Shown here: one piece after another, positions 10,790 to 22,788 of the stretch
Layout of the letters: every line of letters starts with the position of its first letter
Numbering within the stretch: position 1 is the stretch's first letter
Origin: Dactylorhiza incarnata
Taxonomy: Eukaryota; Streptophyta; Magnoliopsida; Asparagales; Orchidaceae
Direction: 5' to 3'
Length of the DNA: 64,000 bases
Assembly (NCBI GenBank): GCA_033032865.1
Contig: JAWHQI010000004.1
Location: forward strand, 23,046,001-23,110,000
Translations under genes and position numbers: made by a program
Notes under the pieces: generated by a model
What the model was told of the DNA's origin: nothing
Database searches by the model: none
What the model saw: the letters and a program-made list of their open reading frames with translations, nothing else

Positions 10790-12281
10790 TGATGAGTCCC
10801 ATTTATATATATATTTATGGACTTATCTGGGCCGATTATCTAGTCTTTGCACCACACTTTATGCACGTTTTCATTCATATTCACTATTCCCTGCTAGGTG
10901 CAATATTAGGCCCGTTTCGGTGTGCAATTGTGCTCCTTGTTATTGGGGGCAAGCACATGGTGCTCCCCTTCCATTTCTCTATGTTTATCTGGTGCTGGAG
11001 GTGCATTCCCAGCTTCTTTATCTTGTGTGCAGGTGGTCGGATTGACTTGTATCCAGTTTTCTCCCAGATTTCATAACTGTGTGTAACGCACGATCTGCTG
11101 CGGTCGTGCGATCTCATCTGGGCAGAAAACTGGCGAGCCGAGTTTACTCGTGCATTTTGACGCACGGTCAGAATCATCCGTGCGTGAGTAAAATGCACGG
11201 TCTCCTGTTTCTTCTGTTTTAAGACGTATCTGAATTTGTCCGTGTGTTTTGACGCACGGACGGATTTGCCCGTGCGTGAGTAAATCGCACGGGCGGCGTA
11301 GCTTCGTCTCCACGCCAATTTTATCATTAATTAATGCACGGTCTGTGCACGGTCGTGCGTTTGACCGTGCGTGATAATTTTCTGCCTGTTTAGTATTTAA
11401 ACAGGAATTGTTGCTGCCATTGGAGTGACGGGAGAGAGCTCGATCCCCCTCCCAGGAAAGACTGGGAATCCCGCCATTTTCACCCTTTCCACTGGAGGAG
11501 GCAAGAGGAGACCATCTCCGGCGATCTCCTTCATCATCCTTCCATCCGAGAGCGTTTGCAAGCTTCCGCCGCTGGCTCAAGCATTCCTCGCCGAGGAGAC
11601 CATAGAAGCGCTGAAGATCGTTGGAGCGGTGACAGCCTCCTTCGAGTTAGCACACCATCTGAGGGCCAAGCCCGGAGAGAGCCTGACAACCTCTTATTCC
11701 GGCTGTGAACCCAAGACGCGGTGACATCTTCTTTGTGGTCCTCTCTAACCCTTAATGCTTGTACTTGTTTATGTGTTGTATGAATGCTTGTTAAGATTAA
11801 TCTTAAGGATTATTGCCTGTGTTCATATCCAATGTTGATGCAGTGGCAAGAATAGCCCTTGTTTGTTGTTGTGATAGCCTAGGTTGCTTGTGTGTGAAGC
11901 CACTTAGCGATTGCTAGTGGTGATGTTTGTGAAGAGGTGAGTACGACCCTCACGAACCCCACAATGTGGCCACTCCACCCGCTTACCGAAGGGCGGCATC
12001 GCGGCTGCTGCACTCTCCCACACGTTGCGAAGCGGTGCTTTTCGACCCGCATTTCTTTTCATTCTGTAATAGCTTAGGAACCCAAATCACAACCTCCCTT
12101 TGTTTCTTATTAATCCTTTTAACTGATTTCCTGGTTTGAGCAAATCGTACTACCTAACTTGCAGTCCTTTGAGAACGATATTCGGGGAGTTCCTCCCTAT
12201 TTTATTACTTGAGCGACCGGTGCACTGCCGTCGTATCGCATTTCGTGCTTGCTAATTAGCAGTTGCCGAAATAGCGCATCA
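10790..12281 (+). repeat. 5' LTR of element E
   Basis: 1492 bp, TGATGAGTCCC...GCGCATCA. The start TGATGAGTCCCA(T/A)TTATATA is shared with F. The middle (about 11080-11370) is packed with TGCACGGTCGTGCG and TTTACTC...GAGTAAA inverted motifs that can form hairpins. It ends at the AG and T-rich spacer before the primer site. Confidence 0.93.
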
Positions 12282-12287
12282 AGTATT

Positions 12288-12305
12288 TGGCGCCGTTGTC
12301 GGGGA
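12288..12305 (+). other. Primer binding site of E (tRNA-Asp)
   Basis: TGGCGCCGTTGTCGGGGA matches the tRNA-Asp complement except for one base (T for C). It begins six bases after the LTR end. Confidence 0.9.
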
Positions 12306-12446
12306 CTGCAAGCGTGTATGATTTGTTTTTCTTTGGAAATTTGTTTTAAGGTATTTTTGTTTTGTTTGTTGTGACTCGATTGTTTTCGATTGAGTCTTTT
12401 AGTTTCCTTAATTTATTCTTCAGTATGTTATTTTTTCGTCTGTATC

Positions 12447-13322
12447 ATGTGGGCGCAATTGAATATCCGATGTCGTTGGTGTGGGGACACATCCCACGCT
12501 AGTGATAGGTGTCCCAAAGAGTATGGTGTTGTTCAAAAACCGTACGGGTCTCATAAATCTTTTGGCTACTCTACCGCAACTCCGTTATCGCACTCTTACA
12601 CGGTTACCGCACCTTGGGTGCCGGCAAAGCCGGTAAAGCAGTGTTTATTTTGCAAAAGTAGAGAGCACGCCTTGAAGGACTGTGGGGATTATCTTCGCCA
12701 ATTGGCGGATGACGATGAGCCGGATATCCGGATCATCCCATCCTCGAATTCGGCGAACACAGCTCCTTCCTCTGGTTACGTGTAACTTCCACCTTCACTT
12801 TTTGAAGGCTCTGGAATCGACACGTGCATCAGTGTCCCTCATGACCCTGTTTCTGATGCGACCCCCCATACCTCTTCGGTTCACGTACCACTTTGCGTGG
12901 ATTTGTGCCCTTGTGTGGAGAGTGAGCCTGAACTCTTAAGAAGCACATCTTCTCCCACTACACACGAAACCACATCTTTTTCTGATGTTATCATTGAGGC
13001 GAACTTGCAGGATGCTACAGACCTGCGCAATGTTGTGCCAACTCTCATGGAGGAGGACAGTCTCGATTGTGCTGAAGCAACCATTTCGGTCCAGTGCGAG
13101 AAAGTCCAAGTTATAGAGGAGGCCATTGCGTGCACTGTTGAGTCTAATGAAGTCGTCGATGATCTCATCAGTTTATCATTGCCGCACCACATGGGGGATG
13201 AAGCCGGGATTATCCCCTCAGATGAGATTTCTTTTAGTTTTTCTTCTAATTTATTTCCTGACCCCCTTTCTTTTTGTACAAGGATGCAGGATGTCCCTCC
13301 TACGGTTGATCAGATCTTATGA
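12447..13322 (+). pseudogene. Paired CCHC zinc-knuckle protein of E (one premature stop)
   Basis: I chose the ATG at 12447 because both E and F begin MWA(Q/S)(L/F)NIRC there; the preceding hydrophobic residues are not conserved. Residues 9-22 (C9, C12, H17, C22) and 66-79 (C66, C69, H74, C79) are perfect CX2CX4HX4C knuckles of the nucleocapsid type. A conserved ADDDEPDIRI block follows, then TAA at 12783-12785. The frame continues past it as an acidic region up to TGA at 13320-13322, aligning in frame with F. Knuckles of this kind bind nucleic acid in gag proteins, but no capsid domain is present. The conserved frame in two diverged elements argues that it was a real protein. Function is unknown. 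Confidence 0.75.
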
Positions 13323-15369
13323 ATGGAGGAGCCGAAAGCCTGGCGGGATGAGGAAGGTACAGTGAAGGAACATCTTGTTTCCTCATCATCGTTGGTGCTT
13401 CCCTTTGAGGATTGGTTACAAGGGGGCAAGCGGTTCTTCTTTGAAGACATAATACTGGAGGAGAGGAAGAGAGCGAAAAAGGAGGAGATCTGGGGTTGGA
13501 GGCTGAGCATCCTACTTAATTTCCACCCCTACTACCAGGTCCCCGGACCTTTTTCTTTCATCAGTTGTTACTATTTCAAATCAGCTTATAACTGATCTGT
13601 TTTGAGCATGTAATAGTAATTAGGATTTATTAACTTTTGCTTAGTCCTAGACTTTATAAACTGCTTTAATACAGGTATTTGGTCCACCTTTAAGGACATT
13701 AAACAAAATGTCTTCTTGGGAGACAACCCATGGGAACCACCCAGTTCCGTTTGCTTAGTCTTTGTCTTTTAGTCCTGTTTTTCTTTTCTTTTTGCTACCA
13801 TCGCAGGTTAAAGCTCTCGCGTGGTGGATGCGGAAGGAGAAAAACTTGAAGAAGGAATTACCACACTTCTGGCATGCTCATTTATGAGCATAGGTCCACT
13901 CTTCCCCTATTCTCCTTATGTTTAAATTCTTTAATTTATTTAGTTTTGATCAAGTCTGGGGGAGAGAGCGAGCTATGCACGTAAACACACTTTGCATGAC
14001 ATGTTAGAATGTGCTGAGTTAGGATTTGTATTTTGTTGCACACATTGCATACACTTGCGCCTAGTTCTCGCGCACTTGATCACGCGTGCTTATCGGGTAT
14101 CGCTGCGAGGTTCCCCGCTCGTAAGAATTGGATTGTTAGCGTATGAGTGAGGAGTAGAGAAAAATGTTGACTCGAGTAGTGCTCTAGTCAAATGCTCCCG
14201 TCACGCCTAGAAATTCAATTAGAGTTGAATAAAATTCAGAGTTATAATTTAATTATTTCTATTATAGTAGCTGCAATATATTTTACTTTAGTGGTGAATG
14301 CGGTGAATCCAACGGTAGCATAAGGTCTAGTGTAGCTAGACTAGTAGTAGCTTATCACTAGGGTCGGAAGGAAGGACAACCTTTCTCGGTGGCTAAAACT
14401 TGCACTAGGCGACTCTTGAAACGATTGCGTTGAAGTACTCGTTATAAAGTGTGATATAGGCCATTTCATGATCCGTTTGTGCTTTTGAAATCCTTGCCAA
14501 TGTAATCACCTTTGCAAACCCACTTGAGCCTACCTTTCCTCTTTGTTTAGCTCCACTTAAATGTCACCAAAGCCATACGGCCATGCCCATTCTCGCACCA
14601 ACAAGTGAGCTGAAAGTAATTTATTTATCTATCATGTTTGGTGTCATCTCTGTGTTGTATGATAGCTTTGAAGAAGCTGAAGGAGAAGTTTTTTATTGTG
14701 CCTACAAAAGAAATTCTGTCGAGAAAGAAAAATAGAAAAAGAAAAAAAATTTTGTTCAAAAAGAACTTTCAATTAAATTCTCTCGACATAGGCAAAAAGT
14801 ATGATTGGCTCAGCACACACCTAGTGTTCAGTTGTAGTCTGGGGGTGTTGTGTAATTCTTGAAAATTTTGTTTTGGTGATTGTAATTCTCTTGAGTGCTC
14901 AGGTTGTGTTGAATGCGATTCCCATCGTCCTTCTACTTACCTAGCCTATACTCAACCTAAGCCCAATTCTAACCCATAAGTCCTATTGATTTTAGATGCG
15001 AGTCGTCTCATGCAGTAGAGAGAGTGCGAACGTGCAATCCTATGGACACCGACTATGATGGATTTCTTAGGAGTTTGTCCCGAGCTTCTATTTGAGTAAT
15101 GCTCTGCACATTAGTCACGCTATTTTCCCTTTTGCGCGACCGAAAGATTCACCAGGACTCACCATCCAAGTAAAATAAATTTCAAACTACTGTTCTAGAA
15201 ATAGTTAGATATAATCTTGAGTTTAATTCTGTTCTAATGTATTTCTATGCACGTGCGCATGCGACTTCGCATTGGTCTCTACCGCTCACACTCACGCTAA
15301 CATCCAATTATTCCGACAGGAGGGCTGAGTAGTTTGCCCGAGACGTGCAAATGGTTAAGTCCGGGGGTG
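13323..15369 (+). other. Non-coding internal domain of E, with PPT
   Basis: The start (13323-13595) stays open in the frame of the knuckle gene after its TGA, but its conservation is unclear. Beyond that I see no gene. Blocks here match the opposite-strand interior of F in the same order: a TTGACTC..GTAGTGCTCTAGT block (14166-14190), a block around 14345-14420 containing ACCTTTCTCGG, and a GCGACCGAAAGATTCACC-type block (15137-15160). The region ends with the PPT GTCCGGGGGTG at 15359-15369. Long conserved non-coding interiors are typical of LARD-type non-autonomous elements. Confidence 0.65.
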
Positions 15370-16888
15370 TGATGAGTCCCATTTATATATATATTTATGG
15401 GCTCATCTGGGCCGATTATCTAGTCTTTGCACCACACTTTATGCACGTTTTCATTCATATACACTATTCCCTGCTAGGTGCACTATTAAGCCCATTTCGG
15501 TGTGGAATTGCGCTCCTTGTTATTGGGGGTAAGCACATGGTGCTCCCCTTCCATTTCTCTATGTTTATCTGGTGCTGGAGGTGCATTCCCAGCTTGTTTA
15601 TCTTGTGTGCAGGTGGCCGGATTGACTTGTATCCAGTTTTCTCCCAGATTTCATAACTGTGTGAAATGCACGGTCGTGTGTTTTCCTTGACGCACGGTCT
15701 GCTGTGGTCGTGCGATCTCATCTGGGCAGAAAACTAGCGAGCCGAGTTTACTCGTGCGTTTTGACGCACGGTCGGAATCGTCCGTGCGTGAGTAAAACGC
15801 ACGGTCTCCTGTTTCTTCTGTTTTAAGACGTATCTGAATTTGTCCGTGCGTTTTGACGCACAGACGGATTTGCCCGTGCGTGAGTAAATCGCACGGGCGG
15901 CGTAGCTTCGTCTCCACACCAATTTTATCATTAATTAACGGACGGTCTGCGCACGGTCGTGCGTTCGACCGTGCGTGAACATTTTTCTACCTGTTTAGTA
16001 TTTAAACAGGAATTGTTGCTGCCATTGGAGTGACGGGAGAGAGCTCGATCCCCCTCGCTGGAAAGACTGGGAATCCCGCCATTTTCACCCTTTCCACTGG
16101 AGGAGGCAAGAGGAGACCATCTCCGGCGATCTCCTTCATCATCCTTCCATCTGAGAGCGTTTGCAAGCTTCCGCCGCCGCTAGCTCAAGCATTCCTCGCC
16201 GAGGAGACCATAGAAGCGCTGAAGATCTTTGGAGCGGTGATAGCCTCCTTCGAGTTAGCACGCCATCTGAGGGCCGAGCTCGGAGAGAGCCTGACAACCT
16301 CTTATTTCGGCTGTGAACCCAAGACGCGGTGACATCTTCTTTGTGGTCCTCTCTAACCCTTAATGCTTGTACTTGTTTATGTGTTGTATGAATGTTTGTT
16401 AAGATTAATCTTAAGGATTATTGCTCGTGTTCATATCCAATGTTGATGCGGTGGCAAGAATAGCCCTTGTTTGTTGTTGTGATAGCCTAGGTTGCTTGTG
16501 TGTGAAGCCACTTAGCGATTGCTAGTGGTGATGTTTGCGAAGAGGTGAGTACGACCCTCACGAACCCCGCACTGTGGCCACTCCACCCGCTTACCGAAGC
16601 GCGGCATCGCGGCCGCTGCACTCACCCACACGTTGCGAAGCGATGCTTTTTGACCCGCATTTCTTTTCATTCTGCAATAGCTTAGGAACCCAAATCACAA
16701 CCTCCCTTTGTTTCTTATTAATCCTTTTAACTGATTTCCTGGTTTGAGCAAATCGTACTACCCAACTTGCGGTCCTTTGAGAACGATATTCGGGGAGTTC
16801 CTCCCTATTTTATTACTTGAGCGGCTGGTGCACTACCGTTGTATCACATTTCGTGCTTGCTAATTAGCAGTGCCGAAATAGCGCATCA
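15370..16888 (+). repeat. 3' LTR of element E
   Basis: 1519 bp direct repeat of 10790-12281, starting TGATGAGTCCC and ending GCGCATCA before the acgct duplication. It has roughly 5% differences from the 5' LTR in the first 180 bp by eye. Confidence 0.93.
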
Positions 16889-18147
16889 ACGCTCTTCTCG
16901 TGGATGCGAGGGCCGTCGGCCGACGGGACTCGCCTTCGCAACAAGGTGAGTGATTTACCTTGTCTTCCTTCACGTCTCTCAACTCGTCAAATCACACCTA
17001 CTCTTTATGCAGTGTCCCCTCTCGTGGCCATAGAGGAACAAGTTCCTCCTCTGGCGGACTCACCCACCCTGCCGAACCAGACTATCCTTACTCCTGGATT
17101 CGGCTTCCTAGGCTAAAGGAGCCCGGGAGGTACGTTGATTGCCGAGCCCGGGCTTGGCTCAGGACCTGCGCTCTCTCCCGGTCTGGGTAAGGCCCTCACC
17201 TCTGCCTTTGTTGAAGCATTCTGAGGCCAGCCGGGCACCTCCCGCCAGCGGCCCAGAACTCAAATTCCTCCACTAGGTTAGACTGTCGCCTTTGAGTGTT
17301 ACTTTTCACCTTGTCGCTGATTCCTACTTCGCAGGTAATTCTGTGACCCCGCTCTCCAAGTCGGAGTCTGGAGCATTGGAGATATCTCCACCCCCCCTCG
17401 CCGAGTCAGGTCGCAAACTTTCTGGGGGACCCCAGCGATCCAGAGCGAATGAAGAGGCGGGTAACCGAGATATTCCAGAAGTATACCGCCTTGATGAGGG
17501 ATCTACACGAGCAGAATAGGCTGGATCGGCTAGCCAATGAGGAAAGGTTTGTCGCAATGGAGGACGCGAACGCGCGTGTCCTCGACGAGATACGGCCCGA
17601 TCATGGAGACGCGACCTCCCTCGGGGTGTACATTGCCCGAATTGATGATTACATGCGGCTGACGAGCCAGGCGAACCGGTCACTTCACGAGTATCACTAC
17701 CCGCGAGTCCCCCCTCGCTCTGGTATCCGGGGTCGCGGTAGCTGGAAGTGGCTGCGATATTAAGGATTCTTGCATTGCTCTTTATTGTTTTTCTTCCCCC
17801 TCCCCTTCGATGGGAGGGGTCGTGAACCATTTTTATGAGTCTGCAATAATGACACTTTGACTCGCTTGAGAGCCCCTACTTTCCCTGTTTATTATCTCTT
17901 CTTTCGCCTTTCCCGGCTCGCCCCCTGCGTTGGTTTTGTTTTTGTTTCTATTACTCGCACTCACGTACTTCCCCCGCTTTTTACTTTTTATTATTTAGCG
18001 CTAGCTCGCCAATGATTAATGGGAGAAAGTTTTGACAGGGTGTCGACTCGCCGGGAGCGAATAGGACCCCTAGAGGCGGAAGAGTACCGCTCGAATCCGC
18101 TATCCGTAGATACCGACGCTTCGGCTTCTTCTCGCCTTTTTCATTTC

Positions 18148-18155
18148 TATAAATA
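18148..18155 (+). promoter_or_regulatory. TATA box of antisense gene 2 in D
   Basis: TATAAATA in a pyrimidine-rich context lies about 130 bp before the ATG at 18280. The homologous gene in H also has TATAAATA upstream (55071-55078). The preceding 17764-18147 is intergenic, with repeated CTCGC words and no other gene. Confidence 0.65.
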
Positions 18156-18279
18156 GTCGACCATTTTCATTTCCAACCACCGCATTTACTATTTCTCCTT
18201 CGCACTCCCTCTCTTTCTGATTCCCTCGCAAACCTAGCTCGCTCTCGCGGCTTTTGCGATTTCGCGGATCCCAGACATC

Positions 18280-20202
18280 ATGGTCGGCGAGATGGAGGCT
18301 GAGGGGCGGTCCAAGTGTTCTGGGGCCTTCCTCGATGGCCTTTTCTTCTGCGCCAACCTTACGAAGGAGGAGTACCAGGCTACCGCTGATCAGTACATTC
18401 ACTCCGGGTTTGTGGCTCGCTGCCCTACCGAGAGGGACACCATCAGCGACCCGCATCTCGATGAGCACGCCATCCCCATCGCCCATTTCGAAAATGGTTT
18501 GCGACTCCCACTTTGGCCGGAAGTGCGCCATGTATGTTTATTTCTCAACCCTTACATTCTTGACTCGCTTTTCTAATGGCGCTTAAACCTTGTTTACCTT
18601 TCCAGGTGCTCAAGTACTTCGGCGTTCTGCCGAGCTAGCTAACGCCGAACGCGATCGCCGTGGTGGTCGCATTCGCCAGTTACCTCAGGGCGGAGAAGAT
18701 CGAGTTTAGCCTGCTCGTCTTCCGCAAGGTCTTCTCGTTCTGCGCGTACAAGGACAGGACGGCTCACTTCGCGAGCCAGCATGTCACCATCTGCGAGACA
18801 GTGAATAAGTCTCATTATTGGACACAGAAGTTAGTCATGGTGAAGGGTCCTTTCGGCAACGTCTCCTACACTCCCACCCAGTGAGATGAGGCCGCTTACC
18901 GCCCTCCGGCCTCGCTAGGGGGTTGTGATGCGGTCCTGTACCAATACCTCAAGGAAAAGACTTCGAGGTCACCTTCCTCTGAGAGAGAGTGGACCTCTTG
19001 CTGCCTGTCCCCCCGGGAGAAGGTTTGACTCGCACTTGCCGACTTCCTCACTCCCTTCTCCTTCAACTGTCTAACGCTCCCTGTTATCTTTGCAGGAGAG
19101 CGTGAACTCCCACTCAACCCTCCTCACGCGCCTCCTTCTTCCCTCACTTCTGGCTCGCTCGTGCGCGTGGCCGCCGAGGCATGCCGCGACGTCCCGAGCT
19201 CCTCGTCGGGAAATAAGCGTCCTCCTCCCCTACGTCGGCCTGCCTCGCAGGGGGCGGCAAAGAAGACCAAGAAGGCTCCCTCTGCTGCCAAGGCGAAGGA
19301 GGTCGTGGACCTATCTGAACCCGATCTCCCCTCTCCTTCCGCTGCGGGTCAGGAGCTCACCAAAGAGGGTGGCGAGCCGGGGGAGACGGCTGCCAAGCCC
19401 AAACCGACGAGCCACACTAACTTCAGGCTCGGTATGAAGCTTGGGGACGCGGTTGGCGAGCCGTTGCTTGCGTGGGACCCCGAGCAGAACAAGGTCATCT
19501 GCTCCTCTCTACTCCCTTCCTAGGTAGAGGACGACAAGGCTGGGGGTGAGGCGTTCACCCTCGCCTTCGGCCTATATGGTCGTGAGGATGCCTCTCTCTT
19601 TCGGTCCTTTACGCCGAAGGGGGTCGTATATGAAGGTATGCGAGCCCAATTCCGGGCAATGGAGCTTACCCACATGGTGGGCCGCCGGTACTTTACAGCG
19701 GATAGGGAGATCAGGGAGCATAACGTGGAGCTCCAGAAGTCTGCGGATGAAGTCGCAGAGCTTAAGGGGAAGGAGGCCTTATCGGAGGGCCTCCTCGCCA
19801 GTCTTCAAGGCGGACTGGTAAGTAATGCCTTGCGAAAGCCTTTTACGACTCAGCTCCACTTTTCCTTTGCTAACCCACTTTTTGTAGGACGCCGAGTCCG
19901 TCAGCCAGCTTCACGCGCGGATCGCTGACTTGGAGATGAAGAACACCTGCCTCAAGGCCTAGGTCCACGACCTGACCTCGGCGGTGCTTCCTCCCCCTCC
20001 TCCGCGAGCTGGGACTCGCGGTCAGACGTGAGAAGAGAAAGAAGCTGACCGCAAAAGGCCGATGGAGATCGCGGAGCTCGTCCTTGACACCCTCAAAGGT
20101 GCGGACATGATCGTCCCCGACGCCATGGAGCTCACTGCGGAAGAAGTCATCCCAGACTTGTTCGCACCCATCTCTGAGGCAGAAGACCGCGAGAGCAAAT
20201 AA
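18280..20202 (+). pseudogene. Antisense gene 2 of D: putative gypsy-type transposon (Transposase_28-like) protein
   Basis: The protein starts MVGEMEAEGRSKCSG and contains PIAHFENGLRLPLWPEVRH then VLKYFGVLPS, matching the conserved core of PF04195-like plant proteins and of the H gene. A clear 74-nt intron (18532-18605, GT...AG) joins these two parts in frame. A TAG at 18636-18638 stands where H has a Gln codon (SQL-type core), and a TGA occurs at 18882-18884. Further likely introns are about 19026-19095 and 19820-19887. The C-terminal half is Lys/Ala/Pro/Glu-rich and ends at TAA near 20200. The family name suggests a transposase, but no catalytic motif is visible and its role is unknown. Confidence 0.7.
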
Positions 20203-20855
20203 GAGCTTCCTGGCGAGCCTCCCTGATTTTTTGTTGTTGATAATGTAAAAACTTATTCTTTTTTCTGGCGAGACCGCCGTTGGACTATGATTTTTGTGAG
20301 GAATGAAAGGAAATACTTTGTCTATCTTTCCCATATAATCACTTTACTTATTATTCGCATGTGATCTTTTCTTTCATGCTCGCGCGATCCCAATTTTCTT
20401 ATGTCTGTGTCTTTAGACTTTCGCTTGACGTTCGCGCCCGCATCTCTTTTATTGACAGCTTTTTCCTCGTTATGTTATATCTAGGTTGCTCTCGCCTACC
20501 TTTCTTCTGCGGCGACGTTGGGACTCAGGTTGTAGGACCTTATCCCTGTTCGGGATGCACCTCGTTGGGGGGACCTTGCGGGAGGGATCTATATTAGCCT
20601 GCCTCGTTCGCACTCACCTTTTGCGAGCTCTTACCGTTATCCACGGATCATCGCGAAAACGGGCCCTCCCCTGCTCGCCGTCTTTACTCGCTCCGCTAAA
20701 AGTTGTGAGTGACTTTGCGAGCCGCCGACTCTATTACCCTGCTGCGATTGATTCTCGTATGCGAGCGGACCCTCGGTCTTGCCTCGCCCGGGTCTTGAGG
20801 TCGCTTGCGAGCCAAACCTCTTGTTATGAGTAACTTATTTACCTGCCCAAACCAC
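20203..20855. other. Spacer between antisense gene 2 and the tandem array in D
   Basis: No gene is seen. It is dense in CTCGC/GCGAG words (for example 20670-20830), the D-specific signature. Confidence 0.5.
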
Positions 20856-21735
20856 TTGTAACTTTGCCAGCCTCTCTGGAGATCAACCTGACCCACCGTC
20901 TATGAGAGCCCGGCAGCGGAATCGATCTGGGGCATTCTAGCACCAAACTCTTAAAATATTTCCAGCCTCTCCAGAGATCAACCTGAACCACCCGTCTAGT
21001 GAGAGCCCAGGAGCGGAATCGATCTGGGCATTCCAGCACCAAAACTTGTCACCATGCCAGCCGCTTCAGAGATCAACCTGAACCCCCCGTCTAGTGAGAG
21101 CCCGGGAGCGGAATCGATCTGGGGCATTCCAGCACCAAAACTTGTCACCTTGCCAGCCTCTCCAGAGATCAACCTGAACCCCCCGTCTAGTGAGAGCCCG
21201 GGAGCGGAATCGATCTGGGGCATTCCAGCACCAATACTTATCACCTTGCCACCCTCTCTAGAGATCAACCTGAACCCCCCGTCAAGTGAGAGCCCGGGAG
21301 CGGAATCGATCTGGGGCATTCCAGCACCAATACTTGTTACCTTGCCAGCCTCTCCAGAGATCAACCTGAAGCCCCCGTCTAGTGGGAGCCCGGGAGCGGA
21401 ATCGATCTGGGTCATTCCAGCACCAAAACTTATCACCTTGCCAGCCTCTCCAGAGATCAACCTGAACCCCCGCCTAGTGAGAGCCCGGGAGCAGAATCGA
21501 TCTGGGGCATTCCAGCACCAAAACTTGTCACCTTTCCATCCTCTCCAGAGATCAACCTGACCCCCCCGTCTAGTGAGAGTCCGGGAGCAGAATCGATCTG
21601 GGGCATTCCAGCACCAAAACTTGTCACCTTGCCAGCCTCTCTAGAGATCAACCTGAACCCCCCGTCTAGTGAGAGCCCAGGAGTGGAATCGATCTGGGGC
21701 ATTCCAGCACCAATACTTGTCACCTTTGTTTTCTT
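20856..21735. repeat. 95-96 bp tandem repeat array in the 3' region of D
   Basis: Nine units are marked by GATCAACCTGA at 20881, 20976, 21071, 21167, 21263, 21359, 21455, 21550 and 21646. Most units share CGGAATCGATCTGGG, TCCAGCACCAA and TCTAGTGAGAG. The first two units are the most diverged. The position, between pol and the 3' LTR, is where Tat and Ogre elements are known to grow satellite-like arrays. Open frames on both strands are a by-product of a stop-free unit close to a multiple of three. Confidence 0.93.
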
Positions 21736-21799
21736 CACACAACAGTTATAACCATCACACAAAGAAATAACACTCAACAAATGATATAGTAAGAAACTT

Positions 21800-22788
21800 T
21801 CAAGGGTAGAACCGCTTCAGATCATCTCCACTTCTGGCTCGGCCGAGACGTACCCCTTCCATATCCCGGAGGTGGTACCCACCCCCCCCCCCCCCCCCCC
21901 CCCCCCCCGACTTGAGGACTTCGCTTACAATGTATGGGCCCTCCCAGTTGGGATTAAGTTTACCCACCGTGGTTCCTCTTCCGGCCGCGTCGACCTTCTT
22001 CAGGACCAGATCTCCTCTCTGAAAGTGTTTTATTCGGATGTGCTTGTCAAAGTATCGGGCCATTCGTCGTTTGATTTCCTCCTGCCTGATGGTGGCCAGG
22101 TCCCAAAGTTCCTCTACCAGATCCAGGGACAGCCTCTGCTCTGCATCATTAGCTGCTAGCCATCCTTCATTTCCCTCACCCGCAGCAATCACCCTAGGGG
22201 TCTTTACTTCGAACTCTATGGGAAGGACTGCTTCGGATCCATGAGAAAGTTTGAACGGGGTCTCCCTGGTGGCGGTGTTTGGAGTAGTCCTCAGGGCCCA
22301 GAGGACGGATGGTAGCTGCTCCACCAAGTTCCCCCGGAGGTTCTCTACTTTCTTCTTCAGTAGGTTGACAATTATCATGTTTGCCACCTCCACCTAGCCG
22401 TTGCTTCTCGGATGGTGAACCGATGCGAACCTGAGGTCGATGCCGAGTTGGGTGCAGAAGCCAACAAACTCCTCACTAGCAAATTACGGCCCATTATCTG
22501 TCACTATAGCCAGAGGGAGCCCGTGCCTACAAATTATCTCTCTCCACACAAAATTCCTTACAACTTGAGATGTTACCTTGGCTAGCGCTTTCACTTCTAC
22601 CCATTTGGAGAAGTAATCGATCATGACCAATAAGAACTTCCTCTGGCCACTAGCTTGAGGGAAAGGGCCAACTAGGTCTAACCCCCATATGGCGAAAGGC
22701 CAAGGGGCCGTGATGGTCCGGAGCCACTGGGCTGGGAGGAGTTGGAGCGGCGCATAGAGCTGACACTTCGAACATCTTCTTGCGAACT
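21800..22788 (-). pseudogene. Integrase catalytic core and C terminus of D
   Basis: From the F insertion at 22788, the minus strand continues the integrase zinc region (CSKCQ), then the core: AIWGLDLVGPFP with the first catalytic Asp, and AIVTDNGP with the second. A TAA (22486-22484) follows at once, and a TAG (22396-22394) breaks the motif before the expected Glu, in both cases where H has Gln codons. The C-terminal region (VENLRGNLVEQLP..., GKLNPNWEGPYIV) runs to the end at 21800. A run of 27 C at 21882-21908 adds an in-frame glycine tract, absent from H, near the C terminus. Confidence 0.88.

Larger units (their letters stand above)
10790..16888 (+). mobile_element. Element E: non-autonomous LTR element encoding a paired zinc-knuckle protein
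   Basis: It is 6099 bp on the plus strand, with LTRs 10790-12281 and 15370-16888 and TSD acgct (10785-10789, 16889-16893). A tRNA-Asp primer site with one mismatch lies at 12288-12305, and the PPT at 15359-15369. The internal 3.1 kb holds one coding region (12447-13322, one nonsense codon) and a long conserved non-coding part. There is no capsid gag, protease, reverse transcriptase, RNase H or integrase. It is related to F in LTR ends, coding region and non-coding blocks, and sits in antisense gene 1 of D. Confidence 0.93.
10441..17763 (+). pseudogene. Antisense gene 1 of D (spliced, interrupted by E)
   Basis: This runs opposite to gag-pol, between the D 3' LTR and antisense gene 2. It starts MSKKDKMLARLKASQAAQKG, basic like the start of the H counterpart, but meets a TAG at 10522. 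Plausible introns with GT...AG ends are 10648-10711, 16946-17012 and 17130-17334. E sits in the second exon at 10790-16888. The last exon (about 17335-17763) encodes a charged helical C terminus (LHEQNRLDRLANEERFVAME), resembling the C-terminal part of the H gene. I did not verify reading-frame continuity over all exons. Function is unknown. Confidence 0.55.

Noticed and set aside
10789..11076. Hydrophobic frame at the start of both E LTRs (also 15345-15656), membrane-protein-like
   Set aside because: It crosses the LTR edge and is present in both LTRs, and it uses the AT-rich LTR start. F does not keep the frame.
18280..18884. A DNA transposase gene, as the Transposase_28 family name suggests
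   Set aside because: No DDE/DDD triad or terminal inverted repeats are present. The gene is embedded in a Tat retrotransposon, and the family label is historical.
20856..21735. Regularly repeated units resembling a CRISPR array
   Set aside because: Units are contiguous 96-bp tandem copies without unique spacers, in plant retrotransposon DNA.
20996..21780. Long open frames on both strands over the D tandem array
   Set aside because: They result from a stop-free 96-bp unit (multiple of three). Residue periodicity follows the DNA repeat, there is no known domain, and both strands are open at once.
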